Of a DNA stretch of 64,000 nucleotides, positions 53,402 through 62,226 are shown piece by piece. Source of the DNA: Chryseobacterium sp. 39-10 (GTDB lineage Bacteria; Bacteroidota; Bacteroidia; Flavobacteriales; Weeksellaceae); contig MKTK01000010.1 in NCBI GenBank assembly GCA_001898255.1, positions 1 through 64,000 on the forward strand, given 5' to 3'. Position 1 is the first letter of the stretch. Every line of letters starts with the position of its first letter. Position numbers and translations under genes: made by a program. The notes under the pieces are model-generated. The model ran no database searches, was not told the origin of the DNA, and was given only the letters and a program-made list of their open reading frames with translations.

Positions 53402-54363
53402 AAATACTTTTCCACGAAAATGAACTCAATTATAGGGGAACTTCTATTGCGCTCTACGATTATGCCGACTTCAACGAAAAGTATTTGGGGAACGAATCTC
53501 TAATCGTTTACGATAAAAACTGTAAGACCAATCATCCAGCTGGAATAGAAAAATTTCGAAATAGATTTCATGTTTTCGCTTATGAAGATTTCAGCGAGGT
53601 AGACGAAATCATCAAGAAAAATCAGGTCGATTTGTTTTATGCCATTAAAAACGGAAATGTAGATGGAATAGATACTCAAGAATGCAAGAGCGGAATGCAC
53701 GCTGTTTTCAAACATTACGAACCTCATGGCGATGTGTATGCCTATGTTTCAGAATGGCTTTCGCAAGAAATGACTGGTGGAAAATCGCCTTTTGTTCCGC
53801 ACATGGTCAATTTTTATGATGATACAGATGCAGATTTAAGAACAGAACTCAACATTCCAAATAGCGCAAAAGTATTTGGTTATTACGGTGGAGCACAAAG
53901 TTTCAATATTGATTTTGTGCGGAAAGAAGTAGAAAAAATTGCCAGAAAATACAAAGACATTTTCTTTATATTCATGGGCGTTGATTCTTTTGTTGCTAAA
54001 AAATGGTGGAAATCGGATGTAAAAAATATTATTTTCTTACCGCCATCCTCTGATTTGCTGTACAAATTAAAATTTATTAATACGTGCGATGCTCTTTTAC
54101 ACGCCAGAGAACGTGGTGAAACTTTCGGAATTACGGTTGCAGAATTTGCCCTGAAAGGAAAACCAATCATTACCTTTGCTAATTCACCTGAGAAAAACCA
54201 TCTTCACGAACTGAAAGAAAATGCCTATTATTACAGAGATAGCAAAGAGCTTAATCAAATTCTTTTGGACGGGAATTTAGCGCTTACTGCAACTAAAAAT
54301 TATCAGAAATTTCTGCCAGAAGCGGTGATGGAGCAGTTTAAAAAAGTATTTATTGCCGACTGA
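53398..54363 (+). CDS. GT-B fold glycosyltransferase (GT4-like)
   Basis: A 321-aa retaining-type glycosyltransferase and the only GT-B enzyme in the locus. The N-domain starts MKILFHENELNYRGTSIA. The C-domain has KVFGYYGGAQSFNIDFV, HARERGETFGITVAEFALKG (about residues 240-259) with the sugar-nucleotide-binding Glu, and GKPIITFANSPE. It overlaps the previous gene by 4 nt. A 135-nt gap with no gene follows. Confidence 0.88.
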   Translation: MKILFHENELNYRGTSIALYDYADFNEKYLGNESLIVYDKNCKTNHPAGIEKFRNRFHVFAYEDFSEVDEIIKKNQVDLFYAIKNGNVDGIDTQECKSGMHAVFKHYEPHGDVYAYVSEWLSQEMTGGKSPFVPHMVNFYDDTDADLRTELNIPNSAKVFGYYGGAQSFNIDFVRKEVEKIARKYKDIFFIFMGVDSFVAKKWWKSDVKNIIFLPPSSDLLYKLKFINTCDALLHARERGETFGITVAEFALKGKPIITFANSPEKNHLHELKENAYYYRDSKELNQILLDGNLALTATKNYQKFLPEAVMEQFKKVFIAD

Positions 54364-54498
54364 TGAACTGTCAATTTAATTTTGATGGCATTGGACGAGG
54401 TTTTAAAGTTTTGCATGTTTTTCCATCATATTAATAGGTGAAAAAGAAAATGCTTATGAACTGTTTTTCAGAAAGGCAAGCTTAATTAACAACAAAAA
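54364..54498. other. Non-coding gap inside the polysaccharide operon
   Basis: This is the only gap over 100 nt between glycosyltransferase genes. It holds no credible ORF and no clear promoter or terminator. It may be the remains of a lost gene or a recombination joint. Confidence 0.4.
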
Positions 54499-55446
54499 AT
54501 GAAACTAAACATTTCGGTGATCATTCCGGTTTACAATGCAGAACGCTTTCTGGAAAAGGCGGTGGAATCTGCCTTAAAACTAGACGAGGTAGCCGAAATC
54601 CTTCTTGTAGAAGATTGTTCTACAGACAATTCTTTACAAACTTGTGAGGTTTTAGCAGCCAAGAATTCAAAAATTAAACTGCTTCAGCATCACGACAAAG
54701 GAAATCACGGCGCAGGTGCATCCCGAAATTTAGGATTGCAAAAGGCAACTCAGCAGTTCATCGCTTTCCTGGATGCGGATGATTATTATCTTCCCAACCG
54801 TTTTGAGGCCGAAAAAATACTTTTCGAAAACCCAGCAATTGAGGGCGTGTTTAATGCCATTGGAACCGATTTTATTTCGGAAAAAGGAAAACGTGAGTTT
54901 CACGATAAATTTAAAGAAAATACGTTAACGACCGTTAGAAAACATGCCGAAGGAAAAAATGTTTTTCTTGGTTTAATAGGCGTTGACAAAGATTTTGGCA
55001 GCTTTTTTCACCTCAACGGATTGACCATTCGAAAGTCGAGCATAGAAAAAAAACGCCTGTCTTTCAACCAAGATTTACGCGTGCATCAAGACAGCGACTT
55101 TATCATAAAACTCTCCTATCATTGCCATTTAAAATCCGGAAATATTACGGAAGCAGTTGCAATGAGAGGCGTTCATGATAATAACCGAATTACAAAAATC
55201 AAATTATACTCTTCGGAATATTATAAAAAACAATTTTTACTCGCAAAATCACTTTATGCGTGGAGTTTAAAGGAAAAAAAGCTTTCAAAGGACATCATAA
55301 AACAGTTGAAACTATCTTATCTTTCTTTCAAAATAGCAAATGAAAAAGGGTTGAAAAAGAGATTGAATTTCGCAGTCATTTCTTTATTTAATCCAGAATT
55401 TTTGAAAACCAAATACCGTTTTAATGCATTAAAAAAACACGAATGA
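54499..55446 (+). CDS. GT2 glycosyltransferase H
   Basis: A 315-aa GT2 enzyme with ISVIIPVYNAERFLEKAVES (residues 4-23), LVEDCSTDNS, GAGASRNLGLQ and the metal motif FLDADDYYL (about 93-101). QDSDFIIKLSYH is the acceptor-side motif. It has a Lys-rich helical C-terminus. It starts after the 135-nt gap and overlaps the next small ORF by 4 nt (ATGA). Confidence 0.92.
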   Translation: MKLNISVIIPVYNAERFLEKAVESALKLDEVAEILLVEDCSTDNSLQTCEVLAAKNSKIKLLQHHDKGNHGAGASRNLGLQKATQQFIAFLDADDYYLPNRFEAEKILFENPAIEGVFNAIGTDFISEKGKREFHDKFKENTLTTVRKHAEGKNVFLGLIGVDKDFGSFFHLNGLTIRKSSIEKKRLSFNQDLRVHQDSDFIIKLSYHCHLKSGNITEAVAMRGVHDNNRITKIKLYSSEYYKKQFLLAKSLYAWSLKEKKLSKDIIKQLKLSYLSFKIANEKGLKKRLNFAVISLFNPEFLKTKYRFNALKKHE

Positions 55447-55637
55447 TCAGGAAAAAAATTCATCAAATACTGCTTCTTATAAATGATTCTACAGCATTTA
55501 TCCGCCAGCAATCTGAATTTGAAACTTCATTGAAGAAGAATCTCTTATTTGCAAATTTCAAAAATTCAAAGATTTTTCATGAATCTTCTTATTACATATT
55601 TAAAGAATATCAACACCAAATTCAGGAACACTCTTAA
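55443..55637 (+). CDS. Small hypothetical protein, possible gene remnant
   Basis: A 64-aa ORF that starts in an ATGA overlap with GT H and ends 33 nt before asnB, which supports translation. The sequence (MIRKKIHQILLLINDSTAFI, KNLLFANFKNSKIFHESSYY) is Lys-, Asn- and Ile-rich, with no membrane helix or named domain. It could be the beginning of a larger acyl- or methyltransferase that has been cut short. Function unknown. Confidence 0.5.
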   Translation: MIRKKIHQILLLINDSTAFIRQQSEFETSLKKNLLFANFKNSKIFHESSYYIFKEYQHQIQEHS

Positions 55638-55670
55638 TCTTTTCAGGAGTTTAACAAAAAATACATAGCC

Positions 55671-57473
55671 ATGTGCGGAATCGCCGGAATCATAACACCC
55701 AACGCCAGAAATTATCAGGAAAACCTTCAGAAAATGACTGATACCATTGCACATCGCGGTCCCGATGCGCAAGGTCATGAATTTTATGACAGCGCCGCTA
55801 TGGGTCATCGCCGGCTGTCGATTGTCGATCTTTCCGAAACCGGAAAGCAACCCATGTTTTCCAATACCAAAAACGAATGCATTGTTTTTAATGGAGAAAT
55901 ATACGGTTATCAACCCCTGAAAAAAAAATACGGCGACTATCCGTATCGTGGAAGTAGTGATACAGAAGTGATTCTCGCCATGTATCAAAACAAGGGAAAA
56001 GATTTGCTGAAGGAACTTCCGGGCATGTTTTCTTTTGCCATCTGGAACAACGAAAAACAGGAACTTTTCTGCGCGCGCGATCGTTTCGGAGAAAAACCGT
56101 TTTATTTTGCCACCGGAAAAAATGGGGAGTTTGTTTTTGGTTCAGAGATAAAAGCTGTGCTGGCATCGGGGTTAATTACACCTGAGGTCAACAACGAAGC
56201 GCTTTACCATTTCTTACAATATGGGTATGTAAGTGCCTACCAAAGCATATATTCCAACATTCATACGCTTCCGCCGGCTCATTCTTTGGTTGTTACAAAT
56301 GGAGAAATTTCTATAGAAAGATATTACAACATTCCTAAAAATGACATAATCATTTCATTGTCTGAAGCTAAAGAAGAATTCACCTCTTTACTGAAAAATG
56401 CCGTTGGAAAACAGCTGATTGCAGATGTAGAAGTGGGCAGTTTTTTAAGCGGCGGTCTGGATTCCAGCACCATTGTGGCCATGGTGAATGAATTTAAAAA
56501 CCAGCAAACCACGATCAGTTTTGGCTATTCCGGTGAAGACAGCGAACTTAAATTTGCAGAAGAAATTGCAGAAAAATACCATACCAATCATATTGAAATC
56601 TACGAGAACCGCGGTGATATTGCAGAGGAACTGGTGAAGGTACAGCCCTATTTCGACGAGCCATTCGCCGACATGAGTTATGTTCCGCAGTACAAAATAT
56701 GCCAAGCTGCTGCCCGACATTTGAAAGTTGTTCTGGCAGGTGATGTGGGCGATGAATTGTTTGGCGGATATAGTTTTTATCAGGTCGAGAATCAATTAAA
56801 AAACCATTTCAGTTACCGCAACCAACTGGTTAAATTCGGGTTGAAACAATATGGTAAACTGAAGGAAGTATCGTTTTTAACAAGGCAAAATATTGAACAT
56901 AACAGCATGCTGGATTTTCATCAGAATCATGTTCGAAACTACTTTAATACCAAAGAAATAGGGAAACTCGGAATTCGTGAAAAACACCATCAAACCTATA
57001 GTTTTCAACAAAATCCACATTCTTTGAATGATGTGATGCGTACAGATCTGGAAAAATATGTGCCTGGAAATATGCTTGTAAAATCGGATCGTATGGCGAT
57101 GGCCAATTCTCTCGAGGTGCGCACTCCTTTCCTTGATGTTGATTTTGCCGAATTTTGCATTCAGCTTCCTGAAAATTTAAAGGTAAATACAGACAACGAT
57201 AAAATCATCCTTCGAGAAGCCATGCAAAATTACTGGACGGAAACGATTCGGAATCGCCATAAGCAAGGATTCGGCTCATCCGTAAGTTCATGGTTCGAAG
57301 AAAAAAGCATGATGGAATTATCTCATAACTTGCTCAGTCAAAAAGATGCCGCTATTTTCGATTATCTCTCATTTGATGAAGCGCAGCGATTTCTTACAAA
57401 AGATAAAAAACACTGGAATCTGCTGCAGCTCGCACTTTGGGCACAAAAAAACAAGGAACTTAAACCGTCGTAA
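55671..57473 (+). CDS. asnB: Asparagine synthase (glutamine-hydrolysing) family amidotransferase
   Basis: A 600-aa two-domain amidotransferase. The nucleophile is Cys2 in MCGIAGI; HRGPDAQGH, GHRRLSIVDLS and FNGEIYGY mark the glutaminase domain. The synthetase domain carries the PP-loop FLSGGLDSSTIVAM (about residue 258) and LAGDVGDELFGGY. Class members either make asparagine or amidate other carboxylates. Because the gene closes a polysaccharide locus that opens with ugd, amidation of a uronic acid is a fair guess, but free asparagine synthesis is possible. It lies 62 nt before trpS, which has its own promoter box. Confidence 0.93.
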   Translation: MCGIAGIITPNARNYQENLQKMTDTIAHRGPDAQGHEFYDSAAMGHRRLSIVDLSETGKQPMFSNTKNECIVFNGEIYGYQPLKKKYGDYPYRGSSDTEVILAMYQNKGKDLLKELPGMFSFAIWNNEKQELFCARDRFGEKPFYFATGKNGEFVFGSEIKAVLASGLITPEVNNEALYHFLQYGYVSAYQSIYSNIHTLPPAHSLVVTNGEISIERYYNIPKNDIIISLSEAKEEFTSLLKNAVGKQLIADVEVGSFLSGGLDSSTIVAMVNEFKNQQTTISFGYSGEDSELKFAEEIAEKYHTNHIEIYENRGDIAEELVKVQPYFDEPFADMSYVPQYKICQAAARHLKVVLAGDVGDELFGGYSFYQVENQLKNHFSYRNQLVKFGLKQYGKLKEVSFLTRQNIEHNSMLDFHQNHVRNYFNTKEIGKLGIREKHHQTYSFQQNPHSLNDVMRTDLEKYVPGNMLVKSDRMAMANSLEVRTPFLDVDFAEFCIQLPENLKVNTDNDKIILREAMQNYWTETIRNRHKQGFGSSVSSWFEEKSMMELSHNLLSQKDAAIFDYLSFDEAQRFLTKDKKHWNLLQLALWAQKNKELKPS

Positions 57474-57488
57474 AAGAGATAATTTCCT

Positions 57489-57496
57489 TAATTTTG
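57489..57496 (+). promoter_or_regulatory. -7 box (TAATTTTG) of trpS
   Basis: TAATTTTG lies 40 nt before the trpS ATG and 15 nt after the asnB stop. No -33 TTG at standard spacing. Confidence 0.5.
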
Positions 57497-57535
57497 TGGC
57501 TTTGCAAGCATTAACGCTTAAATTTAAAACCAGCT

Positions 57536-58504
57536 ATGTCAAGAATCCTTACCGGAATACAAGCCACCGGAACACCTCACTTAGGCAACCTTCTCGGAGC
57601 CATTATTCCCGCCATCGAACTCTCCAAAAAACCTGAAAATGAATCTTTCCTTTTCATTGCGAACCTGCACTCGTTGACCCTGATTAAAAACGCCGAAGAA
57701 CTAAAGAGAAATACCTACGAAATTGCAGCGGCTTGGCTGGCCTGTGGATTAGATACAGAAAAAACTTTCTTTTACAGACAGAGCGATGTGCCAGAAGCAT
57801 GCGAGTTGTCTTGGTATTTGGCGTGTTTTTTTCCATACTCCCGGCTTCAGCTCGCACACTCGTTCAAAGACAAAGCTGATCGTTTAGATGACGTTAATGC
57901 GGGACTTTTCACCTACCCCGTCCTGATGGCAGCCGACATCCTGATGTATGATGCCGAAATTGTTCCCGTTGGGAAAGACCAGCTGCAGCACCTGGAAATG
58001 GCACGCGATATGGGTGCCCGATTTAATCATCAAATGGGTGAAGTGTTTGTGCTTCCGAAAGCAGAACTGCAGGAAGATACTAAATATGTACCCGGAACCG
58101 ATGGTCATAAAATGTCGAAATCAAGAGGGAATATCATTAATATTTTTTTGCCCGAAAAAGAGTTGAAGAAACAGATCATGTCGATTGAAACGGACTCTAC
58201 ACCATTAGAAGAACCCAAAAACCCTGATACCGACAAAGTATTTGCTATATACGAATTGATTGCCACAGCCGAACAAACAGAAACCTTGCGCACCAAGTAT
58301 TTAGCAGGAAACTTCGGATACGGACACGCCAAAACCGAACTCCTTAATCTTATTTTGGAAAGGTTCAAAACCGAAAGAGAAAAGTTTGATTATTACTTGA
58401 ACAACCTCCCCGAGCTGGATGCTAAACTGCTTGAAGGCGCAGCAAAAACAAGAAAAATTGCAGCTGAAACGCTGAAACGCGTACGCAACAGCTTAGGCGT
58501 CTAA
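57536..58504 (+). CDS. trpS: Tryptophanyl-tRNA synthetase
   Basis: A 322-aa cytoplasmic class I synthetase that charges tRNA-Trp. The HIGH-type motif is TGTPHLGNLLGA (residues 10-21) and the KMSKS motif is in GHKMSKSRGN (about 190-199). The tryptophan-site region AADILMYDAEIVPVGKDQ is intact, and length is typical. It is convergent with the HAD gene, 15 nt apart, with no terminator visible between. Confidence 0.97.
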   Translation: MSRILTGIQATGTPHLGNLLGAIIPAIELSKKPENESFLFIANLHSLTLIKNAEELKRNTYEIAAAWLACGLDTEKTFFYRQSDVPEACELSWYLACFFPYSRLQLAHSFKDKADRLDDVNAGLFTYPVLMAADILMYDAEIVPVGKDQLQHLEMARDMGARFNHQMGEVFVLPKAELQEDTKYVPGTDGHKMSKSRGNIINIFLPEKELKKQIMSIETDSTPLEEPKNPDTDKVFAIYELIATAEQTETLRTKYLAGNFGYGHAKTELLNLILERFKTEREKFDYYLNNLPELDAKLLEGAAKTRKIAAETLKRVRNSLGV

Positions 58505-58519
58505 GATGAGAGGAAATTA

Positions 58520-59215
58520 TTAGAAAATACTTTGCAATTCACTTAGATTTTTGATGACGGTAACGCCGTCTGCATGGAAATTATCTTTAAAGACATCAAA
58601 GAAAACCACTTGCATGCCGTAGGATTTTGCGCCTTGCACATCAGCAATCCAATCGTCGCCGATCATCACTGAGTTTTCGGGAGAAGCATTTGATTTTTGC
58701 AATGCATATTCATAGATTTCCACCTGCGGCTTCCGAACATTAATTTCATCTGCTGAAGTGATGGTTTTAAAATAATTTTTGATACCCGAAAGCTCACACT
58801 TTCTGTAGGTTACCTCTTTAAAACCATTAGACAGAATATGGAGTTGATAATTGTTCTGTGATAAATACTCCAGTGTTTCGAAAGCACCTTCTACCAAGTC
58901 GTTGTAGTTGAGGATTTCATCTAAAAAGTTTTCCTCAAATACTTGTGCAAGTTCAAAATCATCAATCCCGAAAAAGAGAAAAGAGTCGTAAAAACGGTGT
59001 TTCCTAAGATATTCTTTGTTAATCTCCCCATCACGAATTTGCTCCCAAAGTCGCTCGTTGATGGTGAAATATTGCCGGTGAAAGTCTTCAAATTCCAGGT
59101 TGTATTTTTCTTCAACCTTCTCGCGGATAAAGATTTCTTTTAGGGTATAGTAGGCGTTTTTGCGGTGATCCCACAGGGTATTGTCAAGATCAAAAAAAAT
59201 GTGCTGCATATTCAT
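58520..59215 (-). CDS. HAD-superfamily phosphatase, YjjG-like
   Basis: A hydrolase of about 231 aa similar to YjjG nucleotidases, which dephosphorylate (often non-canonical pyrimidine) nucleotides. Motif I is FFDLDNTLWD (Asp nucleophiles), motif II LHILSNGF, and motif IV GDDWIADVQGAKSYG; an alpha-helical cap lies between. The track start at 59224 is a TTG inside the -7 box (59222-59229). ATGs at 59215 and 59209 both fit; I list the longer. Confidence 0.9.
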   Translation of the reverse strand: MNMQHIFFDLDNTLWDHRKNAYYTLKEIFIREKVEEKYNLEFEDFHRQYFTINERLWEQIRDGEINKEYLRKHRFYDSFLFFGIDDFELAQVFEENFLDEILNYNDLVEGAFETLEYLSQNNYQLHILSNGFKEVTYRKCELSGIKNYFKTITSADEINVRKPQVEIYEYALQKSNASPENSVMIGDDWIADVQGAKSYGMQVVFFDVFKDNFHADGVTVIKNLSELQSIF

Positions 59216-59221
59216 ACGGCA

Positions 59222-59229
59222 CAAATTTA
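59222..59229 (-). promoter_or_regulatory. -7 box (TAAATTTG) of the HAD gene
   Basis: The minus strand reads TAAATTTG just upstream of the ATG at 59215, giving an almost leaderless mRNA if 59215 is used. Confidence 0.5.
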
Positions 59230-59241
59230 AGTAAATTACAT

Positions 59242-59376
59242 TTAGTTCTTCGAAACAAGGTGGTATTTGTTTTTAATCTTTAACACCTCGATACTTCGGG
59301 AAAAACTAAGCAAGAAATCGATTGTTTGTTTTTTGGGCTTCAAGCGCTTTTCGTTTAAAGTGTAATCTTTTTTCAT
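59242..59376 (-). CDS. Small conserved-looking protein (44 aa), absent from the ORF track
   Basis: An ATG at 59376 opens a 44-codon frame ending in TAA at 59242. It reads MKKDYTLNEKRLKPKKQTID and then FLLSFSRSIEVLKIKNKYHL plus VSKN. An AAGGA ribosome-binding sequence lies about 10 nt upstream, better than most genes here. From memory, short basic proteins with a PKK(E/Q)TIxFLLxxS core occur widely in Bacteroidota, but I cannot confirm this by search. The protein is basic with one amphipathic helix and no signal peptide. It lies 49 nt after the ECF sigma gene on the same strand, so cotranscription is possible. Function unknown. Confidence 0.75.
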   Translation of the reverse strand: MKKDYTLNEKRLKPKKQTIDFLLSFSRSIEVLKIKNKYHLVSKN

Positions 59377-59425
59377 AGGCAAATCCTTAATTACCCTAAA
59401 AACGAAAGTATTTTGAAAATATTAT

Positions 59426-60016
59426 TTAGCGTGTTAAAATAATATTATGGTCGCTCATCATTTTTCGCAAGTTGATAAGTGCATAGCGTACCCGCCCCAG
59501 AGTTGTGTTGATGCTGGTTTCTGTTTGCTCAGCAATATCCTTAAAACTAAGCCCATCAAAAAAACGAAGTTTGATGACTTCCCGCTGATTCTCCGGAAGG
59601 TATTCCAAAATTTTCATCAAGTCATCTTTGATCTGGATACTGATCAGTTGTTCTTCTATATTTTCTTCCTGATTGGCAAGCAAATCAAAGATTGAAAACT
59701 CTTCATTATCATAGCTAGATTCCGATATTTTGTTGTGTTTGGATACCAACCGATAATGATCGATAATAAGGTTGTGCGCAATTCTTTTTGCCCAGAGGAT
59801 GAATTTTCCTTCCTCATTGTAGCGCCCTTCCTTCAGCGTTACAATAATTTTCATAAAAGTATCCTGAAAAATATCATTGGCCAGACTCTCGTCCATAATT
59901 TTATAAAAGATAAAGGAGAACAGGTCTTTTTGGTGTCGCTCAATGAGGACAGCAAGTGCTTTTTCGTCGCCGTTTTTGAATTGGGAAATCAGCCAACTAT
60001 CTGTTTTTGTCGTCAT
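59426..60016 (-). CDS. ECF-type RNA polymerase sigma factor
   Basis: A sigma-70 family extracytoplasmic-function factor of 196 aa. Region 2 is seen in ALAVLIERHQKDLFSFIF and ANDIFQDTFMKIIVTL; region 4 is in LPENQREVIKLRFFDGLSF with an HTH KDIAEQTETSINTTLGRVR. The start was moved from the GTG at 60040 to the ATG at 60016. No anti-sigma gene is next to it, unlike SusC/SusD-linked ECF systems. The 44-aa gene follows. Target genes are unknown. Confidence 0.92.
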   Translation of the reverse strand: MTTKTDSWLISQFKNGDEKALAVLIERHQKDLFSFIFYKIMDESLANDIFQDTFMKIIVTLKEGRYNEEGKFILWAKRIAHNLIIDHYRLVSKHNKISESSYDNEEFSIFDLLANQEENIEEQLISIQIKDDLMKILEYLPENQREVIKLRFFDGLSFKDIAEQTETSINTTLGRVRYALINLRKMMSDHNIILTR

Positions 60017-60193
60017 AACTTTCTCTCTTAATTGTTCCACGAAATATGACTCACCTTTTCATCGTGTGCCTCAAAAATTTCGTGTTGATTAAAAATGAGT
60101 AAAGTTTATTCGATAGTTGTGCTTTTAGGAGTTGGCTAAATTAATAAAAAAAGTTAATGTATTGTTAAAAAAATAATAAAAAAACAATAATCA

Positions 60194-60682
60194 CTATTTT
60201 AAGTAATCCTGAAGCATTGGGATGGGCATATTCAAGGTAAAATTGAGGTTAAAACCGTTCATCTCTTTGCCGTTCAGTCCATTGCCTCCTAAAGAAAAAG
60301 CGTAGCCCGCCGCTAAATCCATCAATCCAAATAATGAAAACCCTACTTTTGGTGCAATGTATTTTGTTGTTGCTTCGGCACCTGCTAAGAAATAATAACT
60401 GTGGTACAAATCGACGCCCTTTTCAAAATTTAAAAGGACATCACCCTGAATTTTTGGCATGATGCCCAACTGCGAATTCACACTCCCCATCACGGCAGAA
60501 GCACCTATCCTGTAAAGCACATCATCGTTATTAAGAAAAAGCAACTTGCCTCCTATTTCTCCAAAACTCTGATTTTGGTACACATACCCCACACTCACCA
60601 ACTTATGCATGGTGAATTGCGACTTAGCCGAAACCCCTAAAAAAAGCAGCACTAAAAGAAAAAAACGGTATTTAAAATTCAT
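60194..60682 (-). CDS. Hypothetical exported, probably outer-membrane protein
   Basis: A 162-aa protein from the ATG at 60682. The signal peptide MNFKYRFFLLVLLFLGVSAK is cleaved near SQF. The mature part alternates short hydrophobic strands with Gly turns (LVSVGYVYQNQSFGEIGG, LMDLAAGYAFSLGGNG), like a small beta-barrel. No named domain recognised. It lies downstream of metK beyond a terminator. The 177-nt gap up to the sigma gene holds only AT-rich sequence. Confidence 0.7.
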   Translation of the reverse strand: MNFKYRFFLLVLLFLGVSAKSQFTMHKLVSVGYVYQNQSFGEIGGKLLFLNNDDVLYRIGASAVMGSVNSQLGIMPKIQGDVLLNFEKGVDLYHSYYFLAGAEATTKYIAPKVGFSLFGLMDLAAGYAFSLGGNGLNGKEMNGFNLNFTLNMPIPMLQDYLK

Positions 60683-60715
60683 TTTATGAATCAATTTTTG
60701 TGGTTTTAAAGTTAA

Positions 60716-60755
60716 AAAAAAACTGCTTCATCAATTTCTGAAAAAGCAGTTTTTA
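60716..60755 (-). terminator. Intrinsic terminator of metK
   Basis: AAAAACTGCTT and AAGCAGTTTTT form a perfect 11-bp stem around a 14-nt loop with T-runs, about 17 nt past the metK stop. Confidence 0.85.
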
Positions 60756-60770
60756 TCTCTATGTAATATC

Positions 60771-62051
60771 TTACAGGTTAAATGCCTTTTTTACTTCATC
60801 CACCTTATCGAGTTTTTCCCAGGTAAAAAATTCGAGGTCTTTTACCGTGAACTTTTCACCATTAGATCCTTTAAACGTTTTATCGGCAACGTAAGGTTCT
60901 CTTCCCATGTGTCCATAAGAAGCAGTTTCCTGATAAATCGGATTTCTAAGTTTCAGGTTTTTTTCAATGGCGTAAGGACGAAGGTCGAAGATTTCCTGCA
61001 CTTTCTTCGCAATTTCACCGTCAGTAAGATCTACTTTTGAAGTTCCGTAGGTATTGATATAAAGTCCGCAAGGTTCTGCAACACCAATGGCATAAGAAAC
61101 CTGCACCAATACTTCGTCGGCAACACCTGCTGCCACAAGATTTTTGGCAATATGGCGCACTGCATAAGCGGCACTTCTGTCAACTTTTGAAGGATCTTTT
61201 CCGGAGAAAGCGCCTCCGCCATGTGCTCCTTTTCCACCGTAAGTGTCCACGATTATTTTTCTTCCAGTTAATCCTGTATCGCCGTGTGGGCCGCCGATTA
61301 CAAATTTTCCAGTCGGGTTAACATGGTATTTAATCTGATCATTAAAAAGCTCCTGTATTTCTCTTTTCTGCTTTGCTTTTACTTTCGGGATCAGTATTTC
61401 GATTACATCTTTTTTAATCTTCGCCAACATTGCTTCTTCACTTCCGAAGTCATCGTGCTGAGTAGAAACTACGATAGAATCTATTCTAATCGGTTTATGA
61501 TTATCAGAATACTCAATTGTTACCTGTGATTTTGCATCAGGTCGCAAATACTTAATAGCGCTGTTCTCGCGACGCAGCTCCGAAAGTTCTTTCAGAATGG
61601 TGTGCGCCAAATCTAGCGCAAGGGGCATATAATTTTCGGTTTCGTTGGTGGCATAACCAAACATCATTCCCTGGTCGCCTGCTCCCTGTTGGTTGGCGCG
61701 GGTTTCAAAATCCACATCATCTCCCACACGGTCAACGCCTTGGTTGATATCGGGCGACTGCTCATGAATGGCAGAAATAACACCACAAGAATCGCCGTTA
61801 AACATATACTCTCCCTTGGTATACCCGATTCCGTTAATAACCTCTCTTGCAATATTTTGAACATCCAGATATGCTTTGGACTTTACTTCGCCCGCCAAAA
61901 CCACTTGCCCCGTCGTCACCAACGTTTCACAAGCCACTTTGGAATTGGGATCATTTGCCAGGAAATTATCGATAAGTGCATCCGAAATCTGGTCGGCTAC
62001 TTTGTCTGGATGTCCTTCTGATACTGATTCAGAAGTAAATAAATAAGACAT
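60771..62051 (-). CDS. metK: S-adenosylmethionine synthase
   Basis: A 426-aa cytoplasmic enzyme making SAM from methionine and ATP, the donor for the several methyltransferases in this window. [19 protein letters not shown] (residues 7-25), [12 protein letters not shown] and the P-loop-like [16 protein letters not shown] are intact, and a three-part family length is kept with a slight extension. It is monocistronic, ends in a terminator and has an unusually long 5' leader. Confidence 0.98.
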   Translation of the reverse strand: MSYLFTSESVSEGHPDKVADQISDALIDNFLANDPNSKVACETLVTTGQVVLAGEVKSKAYLDVQNIAREVINGIGYTKGEYMFNGDSCGVISAIHEQSPDINQGVDRVGDDVDFETRANQQGAGDQGMMFGYATNETENYMPLALDLAHTILKELSELRRENSAIKYLRPDAKSQVTIEYSDNHKPIRIDSIVVSTQHDDFGSEEAMLAKIKKDVIEILIPKVKAKQKREIQELFNDQIKYHVNPTGKFVIGGPHGDTGLTGRKIIVDTYGGKGAHGGGAFSGKDPSKVDRSAAYAVRHIAKNLVAAGVADEVLVQVSYAIGVAEPCGLYINTYGTSKVDLTDGEIAKKVQEIFDLRPYAIEKNLKLRNPIYQETASYGHMGREPYVADKTFKGSNGEKFTVKDLEFFTWEKLDKVDEVKKAFNL

Positions 62052-62190
62052 GTTTCTTTGTTTTAGTTAAACTTTTTGTTGAGCAAAAACGAGAACGATT
62101 ACAAGGAAACTAAAAGAGAGCAATTCTGTTTTAGCATTTTTTATGGAGGTTGCAATCAGTTCAAATTTTTCCTCTTGAATAATTCGTGGG
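62052..62190 (-). promoter_or_regulatory. Long 5' leader of metK
   Basis: The predicted promoter at 62191-62220 puts about 130 nt of transcript before the metK ATG. The leader contains an AGAGG stretch complementary to a downstream CCTC. It also contains a frame without stops that reads a hydrophobic peptide but has no ATG. I do not recognise a known SAM riboswitch consensus. Role in regulation is only suspected. Confidence 0.4.
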
Positions 62191-62220
62191 CAAATTTAAA
62201 GACTATTTGCCGAATCTCAA
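62191..62220 (-). promoter_or_regulatory. metK promoter
   Basis: On the minus strand TTG (62218-62220), 19 nt and TAAATTTG (62191-62198) match the flavobacterial consensus very well. It is 140 nt before the metK ATG. Confidence 0.7.
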
Positions 62221-62226
62221 AATTTA

